A stretch of DNA of 51,862 nucleotides from CAZGCA01 sp964524145 (GCA_964524145.1 CAZGCA010000042.1:1-51862), one strand, 5' to 3'; shown: positions 24,942 through 35,076, counted from the stretch's first letter. Translations and numbers: made by a program. The notes: generated from the sequence alone by a model not told the origin.

Positions 24942-27900
24942 GTGAACACAAAGTCAGCGGTGTATCTGATTATGGGCGGTACGTTTCTTTTTCTCTGCAC
25001 GGCGGGGATGGCCGATGAACCGCGCCTGGAATGGGCTTTCGAGACGAAGGGCAAGATATACGCGTCACCCATACTTGCCGACCTGGACAACGACGGGTCA
25101 ACCGAAGTGATCGTCTGCGCCTCGCGCGACAAGCGCGTCATCTGCCTGGACGCTGAAGGGGGGCTGTTGTGGGACTATCGTCTCCACGACGCCGGAACCG
25201 ACGGTATCCAGGCGACTCCCTCGGTCGTGGATTACGACGGCGACGGGAACAAGGAGGTGTTCTTCGTTGACACGGGAGGCGTCGCGGGATGTCTCGACAG
25301 CAAGGGCACCCTTATCTGGCGCGTGTTTACCGGCGACAAGACGGATTACAGCGGGCCGGTTGTTGCCGATCTCGACGGCGATGGTCACATTGAGATCGTG
25401 TTCGGCTCCGACAGCGGGACAGTTTACTGCATCGACGACTGCGGTATCGAGCTATGGCATTACCAGGGTAACGGCCAGATCCGTGGGATCCCTGCCGTCG
25501 CCTATCACGAACCATCGGGGACCATGCGCATATATGCGACGTTCGGCGGCGGGACCGCGACCTGTTTCGACAGCAACGGGCGTGTAGTCTGGTCGTACGA
25601 TGAGCGTGCGCCCCGCAACGAACGGCGGTCGGGACCGGCAGTCGGCGACGTCGACGGGGATGGCCGACCCGAGGTGATCCTGGCTACCGAAGATTTCCAG
25701 GTGATCGTCCGGGACGCGTTCTCGGGCACGGAGAAGTGGCGCTGGAAAGGCAAGGGGAAGATCGATTCGACCAACAGCTTCGCGCTGGCGGATTTTGACG
25801 GCACGGGACGGCTGGACATTGTGTGTGCCGACGGTACCGGGCAGGGCGGCACCGGCCATGTCTACCGATTGCGGGACGGCGAGCCACTCTGGGCGACCGA
25901 GGTAGGCGCCGTGGTTCAGGGCCCGTCTGTCGGCGACGTGGACGGCGATGGTGAGCTGGAAATTCTGGTCACATCACGGACCAGACGGCTCGTCTGTCTA
26001 TCCGCCGACGGTGCGGAGGAATGGTCCTATCCCACCAAGACCGGTACGTTGACGACGCCCGCGCTCGGCGACATCGACGGCGACGGCGAGACGGAGATCG
26101 TATTCACGAGCAAGGACCGTTTCGTATACTGCGTCACGGTCGGCGGGACCTATAACAGCGCACGCATGCCGTGGCCGATGATGAACCACGACGCTCAACT
26201 CTCCGGCAACGCGGCGAACATACCGTTCGAAGCAACATCGGCACCGAAGCAAGTAGCGGAGTTCGACCTGCATCTCCGCGCGTTTGATATGAAAGAGATG
26301 GATATGGTTGGGGTTGCGTTCACCAACAACTCGCACCGGCCGCGTCACCTTGAGGTCGTCGTCGAAGTGCGACGTCCCGACGGCAGCCTCGTGACTCAAA
26401 CGGTAACCGATCGATTCGAGCCTTACCAGAGCGAAACGACCGAGTTCGAGGTGCCGTTGCTCGAACCGGGCGAGTATGTGGCCGAAGCCCGCCTGGTGGA
26501 TGTGGGTACAGGCAAGACGCTGGCGACCAGGGAGAAGCGACAGACCATCACACCGCTCGCCCAAGAGGACCGCGACGTGCGCCGGCTTATCCTGGAAGCC
26601 GGTTCTATCGAGACGCACATGGGTCGGGAGGCCGGACAGCGGTCCGACGACGCCTTAGACGCCATGAAACCCATGGTCGAGCGGTTCGAGGAAGCGCGCG
26701 ATAGTGTGGGCCGTAAGGACGCTTCGCTGAAGGAGCGGCGCAAGGCGGTCGAGACCGCTCGGGAGACGGTCCGCCACCTGGCCCGGCACGTGGCGCGCAT
26801 GAGGGCGGCCGCGATGACTCCGGGAGAGGCCGTCGATTTCGCGGTCGTGCCGGAGACGACGTTGCGCAAGGTGTTCATGGATGAGCCCTACCTTGGGGAA
26901 CGGATTGATCCGGAAATCCCAGATCCCGCAACGCCTTCCATCTCACTCGCGCGAAATGAGCTTGAAGGCGTTCAGATTGTGGTGGTGCCTCTGTGGAAGG
27001 ATCTCGAAAACCTGCGGTTGTCTGTAAGCGATCTTACCCACGCCGACGGGACAGCCACCATCTCCCGCGAGCAAGTGACCGTGCATCGTATCGGGTACGT
27101 GACCATTGGCCAGCCCGAGTACAATTTCTTGGTGGAAAAAGAAGGTCTCTGGCCCGACATCACCTTCCCGGCCGAGCCCGTTGACGTTCCCGGGAACCAG
27201 GACGCTCAGCCGTTCTTTGTCACCGTCCACGCTGATGACGCCGCTCTAAGCGGTGACTACGCCGGGACAATTCGCGTCGAGGCGGACGGTTGCCAGGCAT
27301 TCGAGATGCCGCTGCACGTGCACGTCTGGGATTTCGGCATATCCAAGGAAACGCATCTGAAAACATCGTTTTGGCTCAGCGAAAACTGGCTGCGCCGGTT
27401 CTACAACTACGAGGGGCGCACACCGTGGGAGGTACGCCGGCGGTTCTACGATTACCAGCTCAGCCACCGCGCCGGCGCGCTCAAAGACTTCCCGATGGAT
27501 CGCGGCGAGAGGTTGAAGGATCTCGAGTACCTGATCGAGAACGGCCAGAACAACTTCTTCATACCGTTGCCCGAAAAGGTGGACGAGGCGAACCGACCTG
27601 AGTTCGCGGAAATGCTGCGCGAGACGCGGGCGTTCATCAAGCAGAAAGGGTGGGACGATCGTGCGCTCTTTTACACGCGCGACGAGGTGGCTGTGATGGC
27701 GCGCCATCTCATTCCGCAGGTGGTCGAGCTGAACCAATGGGTCCACAGTATCGTTCCGGAATGGCCTCGGCTGCAGACGAGCGCGCCTGAACAGGCGCTG
27801 TTCGACGGCGTCGACATCTGGTGCCCCACCATCGACCATTTCGACGAGGTCATACTGGCGGAGCGGATGGCCCAGGGCGACCGGCTTTGGCTTTACACGG

Positions 27901-28385
27901 TCTGGGGCCGACCGGGCATCATGATCGAGTTCCCCGCAACGGACCATCGGTTGATGTTCTGGCAGTGCTGGAAATACGGCGCTGAAGGGTTTCTTTACTG
28001 GGGCACGACCCACTGGGATCTGAACACCGTTGGGGAGGAACGTTGGCCGGCGGTCCCCTGGATACCATGGAACCGCCAGCCCGGGCACAACGGTTGCGGG
28101 TACCTGATCTATCCCGGGCCTGATGGGACACCTATCGGCTCAATCCGCTTCGAGCTGATACGCGACGGCATTGAGGATTACGAGTACCTGTACCTTCTTC
28201 GGGAGCGCCTCGCCGCGCAGGCTGACAGAGCGCCCGAGGAACTCCGAAAACGAGCGGAGGCGGAACTGGCTATCGCGCCCGAAGTCCTGGCCGATCACAA
28301 GACTTTCACCGAAAACCCGGAAGCCATCTTGGCGGCCCGAGCGCGCATTGCCCGCGTAATCGAGGAGCTGGACCGCGTCAGATGA
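24942..28385 (+). CDS. Giant secreted seven-bladed propeller fused to a GH123/DUF4091-like domain (A)
   Basis: 1,147 residues from the GTG at 24942 (AAAGG 7 nt upstream; TTG 24933 is less likely). The signal peptide ends near AGMADEPRLE. Seven calcium-type DxDxDG motifs follow in order (DLDNDG, DYDGDG, DLDGDG, DVDGDG, DFDGTG, DVDGDG, DIDGDG), the count expected for a seven-bladed PQQ/FG-GAP propeller over residues 20-425. Next come a beta-sandwich, a helical linker and a C-terminal barrel with a D-E pair at 914-915 (YTRDEVAVM). Adjacent Asp-Glu is the catalytic arrangement of GH123 beta-N-acetylgalactosaminidases. The end reads IRFELIRDGIEDYEYLYLL, a DUF4091 hallmark. Probably a glycan-binding glycosidase; the substrate is unproven. 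Confidence 0.83.
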   Translation: MNTKSAVYLIMGGTFLFLCTAGMADEPRLEWAFETKGKIYASPILADLDNDGSTEVIVCASRDKRVICLDAEGGLLWDYRLHDAGTDGIQATPSVVDYDGDGNKEVFFVDTGGVAGCLDSKGTLIWRVFTGDKTDYSGPVVADLDGDGHIEIVFGSDSGTVYCIDDCGIELWHYQGNGQIRGIPAVAYHEPSGTMRIYATFGGGTATCFDSNGRVVWSYDERAPRNERRSGPAVGDVDGDGRPEVILATEDFQVIVRDAFSGTEKWRWKGKGKIDSTNSFALADFDGTGRLDIVCADGTGQGGTGHVYRLRDGEPLWATEVGAVVQGPSVGDVDGDGELEILVTSRTRRLVCLSADGAEEWSYPTKTGTLTTPALGDIDGDGETEIVFTSKDRFVYCVTVGGTYNSARMPWPMMNHDAQLSGNAANIPFEATSAPKQVAEFDLHLRAFDMKEMDMVGVAFTNNSHRPRHLEVVVEVRRPDGSLVTQTVTDRFEPYQSETTEFEVPLLEPGEYVAEARLVDVGTGKTLATREKRQTITPLAQEDRDVRRLILEAGSIETHMGREAGQRSDDALDAMKPMVERFEEARDSVGRKDASLKERRKAVETARETVRHLARHVARMRAAAMTPGEAVDFAVVPETTLRKVFMDEPYLGERIDPEIPDPATPSISLARNELEGVQIVVVPLWKDLENLRLSVSDLTHADGTATISREQVTVHRIGYVTIGQPEYNFLVEKEGLWPDITFPAEPVDVPGNQDAQPFFVTVHADDAALSGDYAGTIRVEADGCQAFEMPLHVHVWDFGISKETHLKTSFWLSENWLRRFYNYEGRTPWEVRRRFYDYQLSHRAGALKDFPMDRGERLKDLEYLIENGQNNFFIPLPEKVDEANRPEFAEMLRETRAFIKQKGWDDRALFYTRDEVAVMARHLIPQVVELNQWVHSIVPEWPRLQTSAPEQALFDGVDIWCPTIDHFDEVILAERMAQGDRLWLYTVWGRPGIMIEFPATDHRLMFWQCWKYGAEGFLYWGTTHWDLNTVGEERWPAVPWIPWNRQPGHNGCGYLIYPGPDGTPIGSIRFELIRDGIEDYEYLYLLRERLAAQADRAPEELRKRAEAELAIAPEVLADHKTFTENPEAILAARARIARVIEELDRVR

Positions 28386-28405
28386 TCCGCCGGTTCATCG
28401 TTTTG

Positions 28406-31400
28406 TTATGATGCGTTAACAACCGCTTCGACGCAGTCCATCATGGCGTCGCGGAATTCGTTGAAGCCGGCCTCCGTGTTGGTGGTGTCCAGAACGTTGC
28501 CACCCAGTCCCAGTATCACCTCGTTGTGGCTCTTGTCTATCATCTCCGGAAGACGTACGTCCAGAAGGTCACGGATCTGTGCCTGGACCGGTTCCGGCAG
28601 GGCCGGCTTGGCCTCGGCGTCGAGCCGCGCGCGCAATGCAACCATGATGCGGTAGTCCTCGATACTCTCGCGAACAGCTTCCCAACGGCGGCTGGTCACG
28701 GGCTTGGTGCGACCGGGATAGACAAGCGGATACTCGTGTTGGATGCGTCCCCACGGATCCTCCCCGACGTTATAGCACCAGTAGCCCATGCCGGTAGCGC
28801 CCCAGCGAAACGCGAAATGAGCGGCTGTGCGGAACTGGCCGATCAAGTTGATGTTCTTGATGTTTGCACCGACCGGCCGGGCGTAGCTGTACCCGCAGTC
28901 GTAGGACCAGAGTATCTCGCCGGAACCGCGAACGACGCGCATGAGCGGCGTATCCTCGGCCAGCATGTTGATGCCCACGCACCAGATGTCAATGTAGGGG
29001 GCCATAGCCTCGAACATCGGCAGTTCCCCGCCTCCGTCCTGGTAGATCATGATCTCCGGATCGGCGGCGCGCACCGCTTTGCCGAACGAGACCATCTTGT
29101 TCACGGCGTCCCAGCCGTGTCCGCCGGGTTCATCGATTGGATAGAGCCCGAAATGGTCGTTGTCGATCCCGTGTGCCGCAAGGTGCCGCGTCAGGTCTTC
29201 AAGGTACACCTTCATATCCGCCGCAAACTCGGCGCTGCCAAACTCACCGTGGAACCCTGGAATCCCCTGTATCAATGCTATTACATCGTGTCCTTCGAAG
29301 GCCGCGAGCATCTTGTCCAGACTTGCGTAGTCGAACCCGGTCAAGTCTCCCTGAGCGTCGTACTTCGGTGTGCCCTGGGGACAGATGAATACGTTGTTGC
29401 CGTGGCTCAGCATGTCTTGTATCACGGGGTCATCGTATCGAGCCCACGCGCACACCCGGAAGTCGCGCGAGGGAACCATCTCGAATGGCAGGACGTCGAG
29501 GGCGAGTTCCACACGCGTCTCAGGAGGAGGGACGGCCTGAGGGCTCTTGGGGCCATCGACTACCCCCGCCCCGTTGAGCGCCTGCAACCGGATGACCACT
29601 TCATGTTCGCCCGGCTGGACGCCGTCCGCGTCCATATCCAACCAGATCTCGCGGCTCGCCAGCGCGGGGATCGTTATGACGCAACTCTCGTCCAGTTCGG
29701 GCAACGGATCCCACGACGTTTCACCCAAAGAGGAAACGGTTGGGACCGACCGGTGCACCGTTACACGGAACCCGTCGGGCGGCGTTTCAACGAGCACACG
29801 CACCTCGAGAGGATGATCGAGGATATTCAAGACGTTCAACGCCACCGGTTCGTGTTCGCCCGGAACCATGTGCCGTGCCATCTTCACAGGGCTGGCAACA
29901 GACGACGGAAGCTGCCGGTCGACGTCGCGATTGTCCCACAGTCTCCCTTCATACGCCACGAGGCTGGTTTTGGGCCCAAGGCTCTGCGCTCGCAGGACAA
30001 GACCAGCCAGTTGCAGGGCACGTTGGGCACGTTCCGCCAGCGCGCCCGTTCGTTCGATGACCGCATCTGCCTGCGTCGCGCTTCCTCCCTGAATCGCTCG
30101 CTGAAGCGGCATGAGAACGTCACGCTCCCGCTCGAGATCCTCGGCTTCACGCCGGAGAGCCGCTGCTGACAACGGCAGAACCTCGGCAACCTGATTCGCG
30201 GCCTCTCTCAGTGCACGGATGCCTCGCTCCACCGCCCCTCGTTCATTGGCGAAAGGCAAAAGGTGGAGCTCACGCGTCCCGCGCCAGAGCTCTTCCCCTG
30301 CCGATGTGGATAGTGACCACTCGAAACGATACGTCCCGGGGGAAACAACCGCGAGAGGCAGGTGAAGTTCGCTGTACTTCCCCAGCACTTTTGACGTCAC
30401 CATCTGGCGCGCGCCGTCCGGGCACACGCACACGGCAGACGCGTGAAGCGGCTCATCGCTCGGGTTGGGATTGATTACGGCAAACCGGATGTCTTGACCG
30501 GCGATAACACGGTTTCCCGCCAAGTTCATGGGAACCATGCGCAACGCGTCGCTCGTGGCCAAGCCGAACCATGCGCCCGTCTTGTATTCGTTTCCACGAT
30601 ATGTCGCCCATTGTGCCTCCGTATCCAGGGGAGCCGGAGTGGCAAAGCAGAAGGTCTTGCCAGATTCACCGCCGGTGATAACCATTTCCAGTCCGGGCGA
30701 ATCGGGAACAACATCCCCGAAGGCGGGTGTAATGTTGATGGTGCGATTGTCGAACTGCCAGTCAAAGATGAATTCGCCGGCCTGGTTCAGTATTAGAAGG
30801 TGCCCGCCTTGCGTGCACAGCACGTACTCGAGGGTCCCGTCTCCTTGGATATCGATTATTGACCCGGCACCAAGCGAGCGGCCTTGCATGTCGATCTCCC
30901 ATACCACCGCGCCGCTCTCATCGAGACGGTACACGACGCCTGTCTGGGTAATCAGGAAGATGTCCGCCTGTCCGTCCGAATCGAAATCTCCGACGGAAAC
31001 GGTCGACGCCACCGGGCCGTGAACGGGACGGTCCCAGAGCAGTGACCCGTCGGAAAGAAAACAGAGCACCCGCCCCTCGTTCGATGCGGCAACGATGCAC
31101 GTCGTGCGGTCCGAAGCTGCAAAGATTACCGGGGACGACGTCGCCCACGTTTGCGAGGTCCCGCCAATCTCTCGTTCCCAGAGCGGTACGCCGTCGGAGT
31201 CAAGCGCGCTAAGGATGCCCTCGCTCGTCACGAAGGCCAGTTCGACACCCGCGTCCCCGTCAAGATCGCCCACCGACGGATGGGAAGGGCTTCCCTTGAC
31301 CTTGGACTGCCAACGCGCCTGCCCCGTGGCCGCATCAAATGCCCAGACCGTACCAGCCTCATCCGTCTGGACAACCTCGAACGTTCCGTCGGCGTCCAGA

Positions 31401-31804
31401 TCACATACGGCGGCCACCGACCAACTGGACGGGCCCTTTAGCTTGGCTTGCCACACCACTTTCCCTGTACCGTCGTGGCAGGTGAACATACCGCCGGTGT
31501 CCGCAGTGAAGAGCAACGGCGGCAGGTCTGCCCGCGGAAGCACCGCCGGACACGTCATGTAACGCGCCTTGTTCCGATACCGCCACAGCTCTGTTCCGTC
31601 GCCGTCGAGAGCGATCAACTCTTCGCGGCCGGCTATCAGCGCCTCGGCATCTCCGTCATTGTTGATATCGGCAAGGGTGGCGCCGGTCTCCAAATACGTC
31701 GCCAGGTCGACCGTCCACAGTGGGCGGATCGCCAACTGCTCATCTGCTCGAGCCGGCACGGCGAGAAGGGCTAAAGCCAACGCTACAGAGAATGATCGGA
31801 CCAT
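28406..31804 (-). CDS. Giant secreted propeller fused to a GH123/DUF4091-like domain (B)
   Basis: 1,132 residues from ATG 31804 (GAGGAA 7 nt upstream; the open frame upstream is not coding). Signal peptide VRSFSVALALALLAVPARA. A PQQ-type propeller with degenerate DxDxDG motifs (DINNDG, DLDADG, DLDGDA, DFDSDG, DIQGDG) covers about residues 30-430. A helical coiled-coil and a barrel domain follow, with the adjacent pair D891-E892 in YPIDEPGGHGWD and the end WEAVRESIEDYRIMVALRARL. It has the same architecture as gene A, whose stop lies 20 bp away tail to tail, but the sequences are well diverged, so the duplication is old or the two were acquired separately. Likely in one transcript with the DUF1080 and oxidoreductase genes upstream. 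Confidence 0.83.
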   Translation of the reverse strand: MVRSFSVALALALLAVPARADEQLAIRPLWTVDLATYLETGATLADINNDGDAEALIAGREELIALDGDGTELWRYRNKARYMTCPAVLPRADLPPLLFTADTGGMFTCHDGTGKVVWQAKLKGPSSWSVAAVCDLDADGTFEVVQTDEAGTVWAFDAATGQARWQSKVKGSPSHPSVGDLDGDAGVELAFVTSEGILSALDSDGVPLWEREIGGTSQTWATSSPVIFAASDRTTCIVAASNEGRVLCFLSDGSLLWDRPVHGPVASTVSVGDFDSDGQADIFLITQTGVVYRLDESGAVVWEIDMQGRSLGAGSIIDIQGDGTLEYVLCTQGGHLLILNQAGEFIFDWQFDNRTINITPAFGDVVPDSPGLEMVITGGESGKTFCFATPAPLDTEAQWATYRGNEYKTGAWFGLATSDALRMVPMNLAGNRVIAGQDIRFAVINPNPSDEPLHASAVCVCPDGARQMVTSKVLGKYSELHLPLAVVSPGTYRFEWSLSTSAGEELWRGTRELHLLPFANERGAVERGIRALREAANQVAEVLPLSAAALRREAEDLERERDVLMPLQRAIQGGSATQADAVIERTGALAERAQRALQLAGLVLRAQSLGPKTSLVAYEGRLWDNRDVDRQLPSSVASPVKMARHMVPGEHEPVALNVLNILDHPLEVRVLVETPPDGFRVTVHRSVPTVSSLGETSWDPLPELDESCVITIPALASREIWLDMDADGVQPGEHEVVIRLQALNGAGVVDGPKSPQAVPPPETRVELALDVLPFEMVPSRDFRVCAWARYDDPVIQDMLSHGNNVFICPQGTPKYDAQGDLTGFDYASLDKMLAAFEGHDVIALIQGIPGFHGEFGSAEFAADMKVYLEDLTRHLAAHGIDNDHFGLYPIDEPGGHGWDAVNKMVSFGKAVRAADPEIMIYQDGGGELPMFEAMAPYIDIWCVGINMLAEDTPLMRVVRGSGEILWSYDCGYSYARPVGANIKNINLIGQFRTAAHFAFRWGATGMGYWCYNVGEDPWGRIQHEYPLVYPGRTKPVTSRRWEAVRESIEDYRIMVALRARLDAEAKPALPEPVQAQIRDLLDVRLPEMIDKSHNEVILGLGGNVLDTTNTEAGFNEFRDAMMDCVEAVVNAS

Positions 31805-32143
31805 TGTGCGGTTCCTCGACTTTCTGACAATCAGGTGACAGGTTCTCTTGCACGTAAAGATGCGAACGCCCACCGCGGGCTGGTTCGCAATCATTGTGAC
31901 CGCAGTCGTGCGTGTTGTCAACCCTGCTTTGCTGCAATCCCCCCTCGCAAACCCTGCAGGCAGGGCGGAAAGTATAGGCTTGTGCCTCCTCCCCTCCGCC
32001 GCTCTTGCTTTTGCCGTCTCTTCATACGGCTTGTTGAGGCCGCCGTCGTGGAATTTGCCCATAATGGCGCAGCCGCCTGCACCCGAGCAGAGCAGACCGC
32101 CGACCTATCGCCAGAACTGCGCAGCTTGATCTTCTCGCCGGCC
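31805..32143. other. Non-coding spacer
   Basis: A 339-bp spacer between the DUF1080 gene and propeller gene B. Open frames are short and without ribosome sites. A small dyad-like cctgcaggcagg near 31950 is the only structure seen. Confidence 0.5.
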
Positions 32144-33151
32144 CTATTTGACTATCGGCGTGAGAACGATATTGCGGTACTTGATAGGGCCATGGTCGCC
32201 TTGCAGATAGATGGGTCCGGGCCTCGATTCATCGGACCACAGAGCGCCGCCCGTACAGCCCAGTAGCGGCTGGTTATCGATGATCGTCGTACCGTTGAGT
32301 TTTACGGTCACGTGGCGATCCAAGAGCGTGATGTCAAGTGTCTGCCACTCGCCGGCCCGCTTTTCCGCCGCCACGGCAGGAGTGATACGGCTGTAGATCG
32401 CGCCCATATTATGACTATCGAGGTCCCTGCGGTAGGTGTCCTCAACCTGCACTTCGTAGATCCCGCGCAGGTACACGCCGCTGTTATGATGGCGGCCGAC
32501 GTTCACTTCCAGCTTCAGGTTGAAATCCTCGAACTCCTCAACGGTTTTGATGTTGCCGTACCGGACGCGATCCTCTCCCTCGCGTTGTATCGTGTTGTTG
32601 ACAAGAACACCGTTCTCAACCGACCAGCCGTTCGTCGCGTCTGGTTCGACCAACGTCCACCCGTCCAAGCTGTCACTCTTGATGAGATTGATGGGCGTGC
32701 CGTAGTTGGCCTTTGACAGATCCGGCGTGGGCGGCAGTGGCGGTATACGCGTGCCTGTGAACTCTTCCTCGACCCGGCCTTTCCCGTCCGGCTGGGGAAT
32801 GTACCGTTTCAACTTCATCGTATCGCCTGAGACGTTTGCGACAAGTTCCTCGGTGCGAACTCGGATGACCCTGCCGTTGTCGTCCCTCTCGATACCATCA
32901 ACACGAGTCAAGTGAAGGGTATCGCCGTCAAAGTACGCGCTTGCGGCAGGGAACACGCTCCCGCCTATCCATAGAATGCCCGCATCGAGAACACCGTCTT
33001 CCTCGGTCACACCGAGCCACCCGGCTCTTCCATCGGAAACGGTTAACGCCCACCGTCCGATAAATGGGTTGCTGGTTTCAGCTGCACAGCCCGGTGCGGA
33101 AGCGATCACCAGTGCCAATAGCATCGATACGGAACAAACGACTTTCTTCAT
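32144..33151 (-). CDS. Secreted DUF1080 (3-keto-disaccharide hydrolase-type) protein
   Basis: 335 residues, ATG with AGGAGG 8 nt upstream. The signal peptide has a possible lipobox (SAPGC, C22). Residues 25-140 form a small beta domain (FIGRWALTVSDG). Residues 150-335 are the DUF1080 jelly roll: INLIKSDSLDGWTLVEPDATNGWSVENGVLVN, then FEDFNLKLEVNVGRHHNSGVYLRGIYEVQVED, then GEWQTLDITLLDRHVTVKLNGT and PIYLQGDHGPIKYRNIVL. Some proteins of this family cleave 3-keto-glycosides made by Gfo/Idh/MocA-type dehydrogenases; the exported dehydrogenase encoded 81 bp upstream is a fitting partner. Confidence 0.9.
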   Translation of the reverse strand: MKKVVCSVSMLLALVIASAPGCAAETSNPFIGRWALTVSDGRAGWLGVTEEDGVLDAGILWIGGSVFPAASAYFDGDTLHLTRVDGIERDDNGRVIRVRTEELVANVSGDTMKLKRYIPQPDGKGRVEEEFTGTRIPPLPPTPDLSKANYGTPINLIKSDSLDGWTLVEPDATNGWSVENGVLVNNTIQREGEDRVRYGNIKTVEEFEDFNLKLEVNVGRHHNSGVYLRGIYEVQVEDTYRRDLDSHNMGAIYSRITPAVAAEKRAGEWQTLDITLLDRHVTVKLNGTTIIDNQPLLGCTGGALWSDESRPGPIYLQGDHGPIKYRNIVLTPIVK

Positions 33152-33232
33152 CGTTAAGACCTCCTCAGATGGTATGCACTACTCCTCTTCGTAACGCACA
33201 ACGGTTACATTCCAACATGCGGGCAACCGGAC

Positions 33233-34591
33233 CTACAGGCTCCATCCCTTGCGATACTCTTTGGTCACGTACTTGGTCGCCTCGGGCACATTCGTACACG
33301 TCATGTTCGGCCCATCCCAATACAGCTTTTTGCCCGTGCGGATGGCCACATTGCCCAGTAGCACAACCTCGGTCAGCGGACCCGAGTAGTCAAAGTTGGC
33401 GCCGGCCGGTTTGCCGCCTTTGCAGGCTGCGATCCATTCCGCGCAATGCCCGATAGACCTCGGAATGGTTTTCTCGGGCTGTGTGTACTCCTGCATTCTC
33501 GACTCGGGAATCAATCGCGGGTCTTGGGCGTTCTCGTCTTTGGCCATGATCGTTCCCTTGTCACCCACGAGCAGCACACCACCGTTCTCGTTGCCCATAG
33601 GCCGGCCGTCCTCCAGCTCATCCGGCCGTGCAGGCAACAGTCCACCATCGTACCAGGTGAGTGTTACCGGCGGCATCTCGCCGCGCGCAGGGAACCGGTA
33701 CCGCACGATGGACGCTAACGGCCCCGTTTCCGAGTTGACCGGTGTCGAGCTGGCTTCCACGCTTGTTGGGTACCCGAGACTGAGCGCCCAGAACGGTGCA
33801 TCAAACAGGTGGCAGCCCATGTCTCCGAACGCGCCCGTTCCGAAATCCCACCAACCGCGCCATGCGAACGGGTGGTAGGCGGGATTGTAAGGTCTCTCGG
33901 GAGCGGGACCCAGCCACAGGTCCCAGTCCAGGTGAGCCGGCACGGGCGGCGTCTCATCGGGCCTGTCGACACCCTGCGGCCACCAGGTGGCAGGCCGGTC
34001 CGTCCAGATATGCACCTCGCGCACCGAACCGATCGCCCCGTCCGAGATCCATTCATTGATCAGCCTGATGCCCTCGTGGGAATGACCTTGTATACCCATC
34101 TGCGTGACCACGTTGGCTTCCCGAGCCGCCTCTGTAAGTTTGCGTGCCTCGTGGATCGTATGGGTCAGCGGTTTCTCGCAGTAGACGTGTTTGCCCAGCT
34201 CGATCGCCGCCATGGAAATGACGGCGTGCGTATGGTCCGGTGTAGCAATCATCACCGCGTCAATGTCTTTCTGTGTCTCCAACATCACACGGTAATCTTT
34301 GTACCGTTTGGCGTTGGGAAACGCCTTGAACGTCCTGGCTGCGTACTGCTCATCGACGTCGCACAGCGCGACTATATTCTCGCTCTTACAGTCTCGGAGA
34401 ACACTGCGGCCTCGCCCGCCCACGCCGATCCCGGCAATGTTGAGCTTCTCGTTAGGCGAGGTGAAACCGACACCTCCCAGCACGTGCCGGGGAACTATCG
34501 TGAACGCGGCCGCACCTGCAGCGCCGCCCAAGAAACCGCGGCGAGAGATTCCGTTATCTTCCAACTTGCTCGTTCGCTTCAGCCTGTCCAT
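33233..34591 (-). CDS. Twin-arginine exported Gfo/Idh/MocA oxidoreductase, copy B
   Basis: 452 residues from ATG 34591 (GAGGAA 6 nt upstream). Tat signal GISRRGFLGGAAGAAAF, then IVPRHVLGG, KLNIAGIGVGGRGRSVL, YCEKPLTHTIHEA and WDLWLGPAPERPYNPAY. It is strongly similar to the protein at 20196-21560 (for example LKRTSKLE at the N-terminus and the ATKYVTKEYRKGWSL versus ANKHLHCQYRDGWAL ends). It starts the transcript that continues into DUF1080 and propeller B. It probably oxidises a sugar hydroxyl outside the cytoplasm with a cofactor folded in before export. Confidence 0.9.
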   Translation of the reverse strand: MDRLKRTSKLEDNGISRRGFLGGAAGAAAFTIVPRHVLGGVGFTSPNEKLNIAGIGVGGRGRSVLRDCKSENIVALCDVDEQYAARTFKAFPNAKRYKDYRVMLETQKDIDAVMIATPDHTHAVISMAAIELGKHVYCEKPLTHTIHEARKLTEAAREANVVTQMGIQGHSHEGIRLINEWISDGAIGSVREVHIWTDRPATWWPQGVDRPDETPPVPAHLDWDLWLGPAPERPYNPAYHPFAWRGWWDFGTGAFGDMGCHLFDAPFWALSLGYPTSVEASSTPVNSETGPLASIVRYRFPARGEMPPVTLTWYDGGLLPARPDELEDGRPMGNENGGVLLVGDKGTIMAKDENAQDPRLIPESRMQEYTQPEKTIPRSIGHCAEWIAACKGGKPAGANFDYSGPLTEVVLLGNVAIRTGKKLYWDGPNMTCTNVPEATKYVTKEYRKGWSL

Positions 34592-34668
34592 TTTGCATTC
34601 CTCATTAAACACGTGTCCGGTTCCTGTCTCCACACGTCGCATGGGCAGGAACACTCCGTATGCATCAG

Positions 34669-34697
34669 AGTATGGATCAAGCACCGACCGATGTCAA
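34669..34697 (-). promoter_or_regulatory. Promoter of exported oxidoreductase copy B
   Basis: Minus strand TTGACA (34697-34692), 17-bp spacer, CATACT (34674-34669), as at copy A. Confidence 0.7.
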
Positions 34698-34722
34698 CAC
34701 AAGCCGGCGACGTATCCATTGG

Positions 34723-34735
34723 TCGAGCTGCTCGA
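34723..34735. promoter_or_regulatory. Conserved dyad upstream of the copy B promoter
   Basis: TCGAGC-T-GCTCGA, identical to 21691-21703 and again 26 bp above the -35. Confidence 0.45.
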
Positions 34736-34775
34736 AGGCGCCGTCGACCTCGCTCAACCGGTTCGGGCCACATTC

Positions 34776-34863
34776 GTAGCGCAGGCTTCCAGCCTGCAAA
34801 GATGACAGTCTTTAATGCAGGCAAGATGCCTGCGCTACCCTGGATTCCCGCTTGCGCGGGAAC
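34776..34863. repeat. Second copy of the GCAGGC pair and an ATTCCCGC dyad
   Basis: The facing GCAGGC dyads lie at 34776-34838 and a single ATTCCCGC-TTGC-GCGGGAAC at 34844-34863. Order and spacing match 21744-21849, so the repeats belong to the block duplicated with the oxidoreductase gene. Confidence 0.85.
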
Positions 34864-35076
34864 GACGGAAAGAGGCGGGTTGTTGCAGTCATGTTCTCGG
34901 TGATGACGGGTCCCATCTGATAGTGCTCAGCCTGCATTTGTCGCCGAAAACAGTCTCCCCCCACCGTCTCCCGTCCACTGTTCTTCCCATCTCCCATTGT
35001 CAGTTTTTGGGTTTTGACTTTTAACTTGCTCTCCTCCTTCGTCGTTCGCTCTTCGTACTTCTCACTTCCCACCGCC

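Noticed and set aside
28526..30169. 547-codon open frame on the plus strand
   Set aside because: Antisense to propeller gene B; arginine- and histidine-rich translation with no domain.
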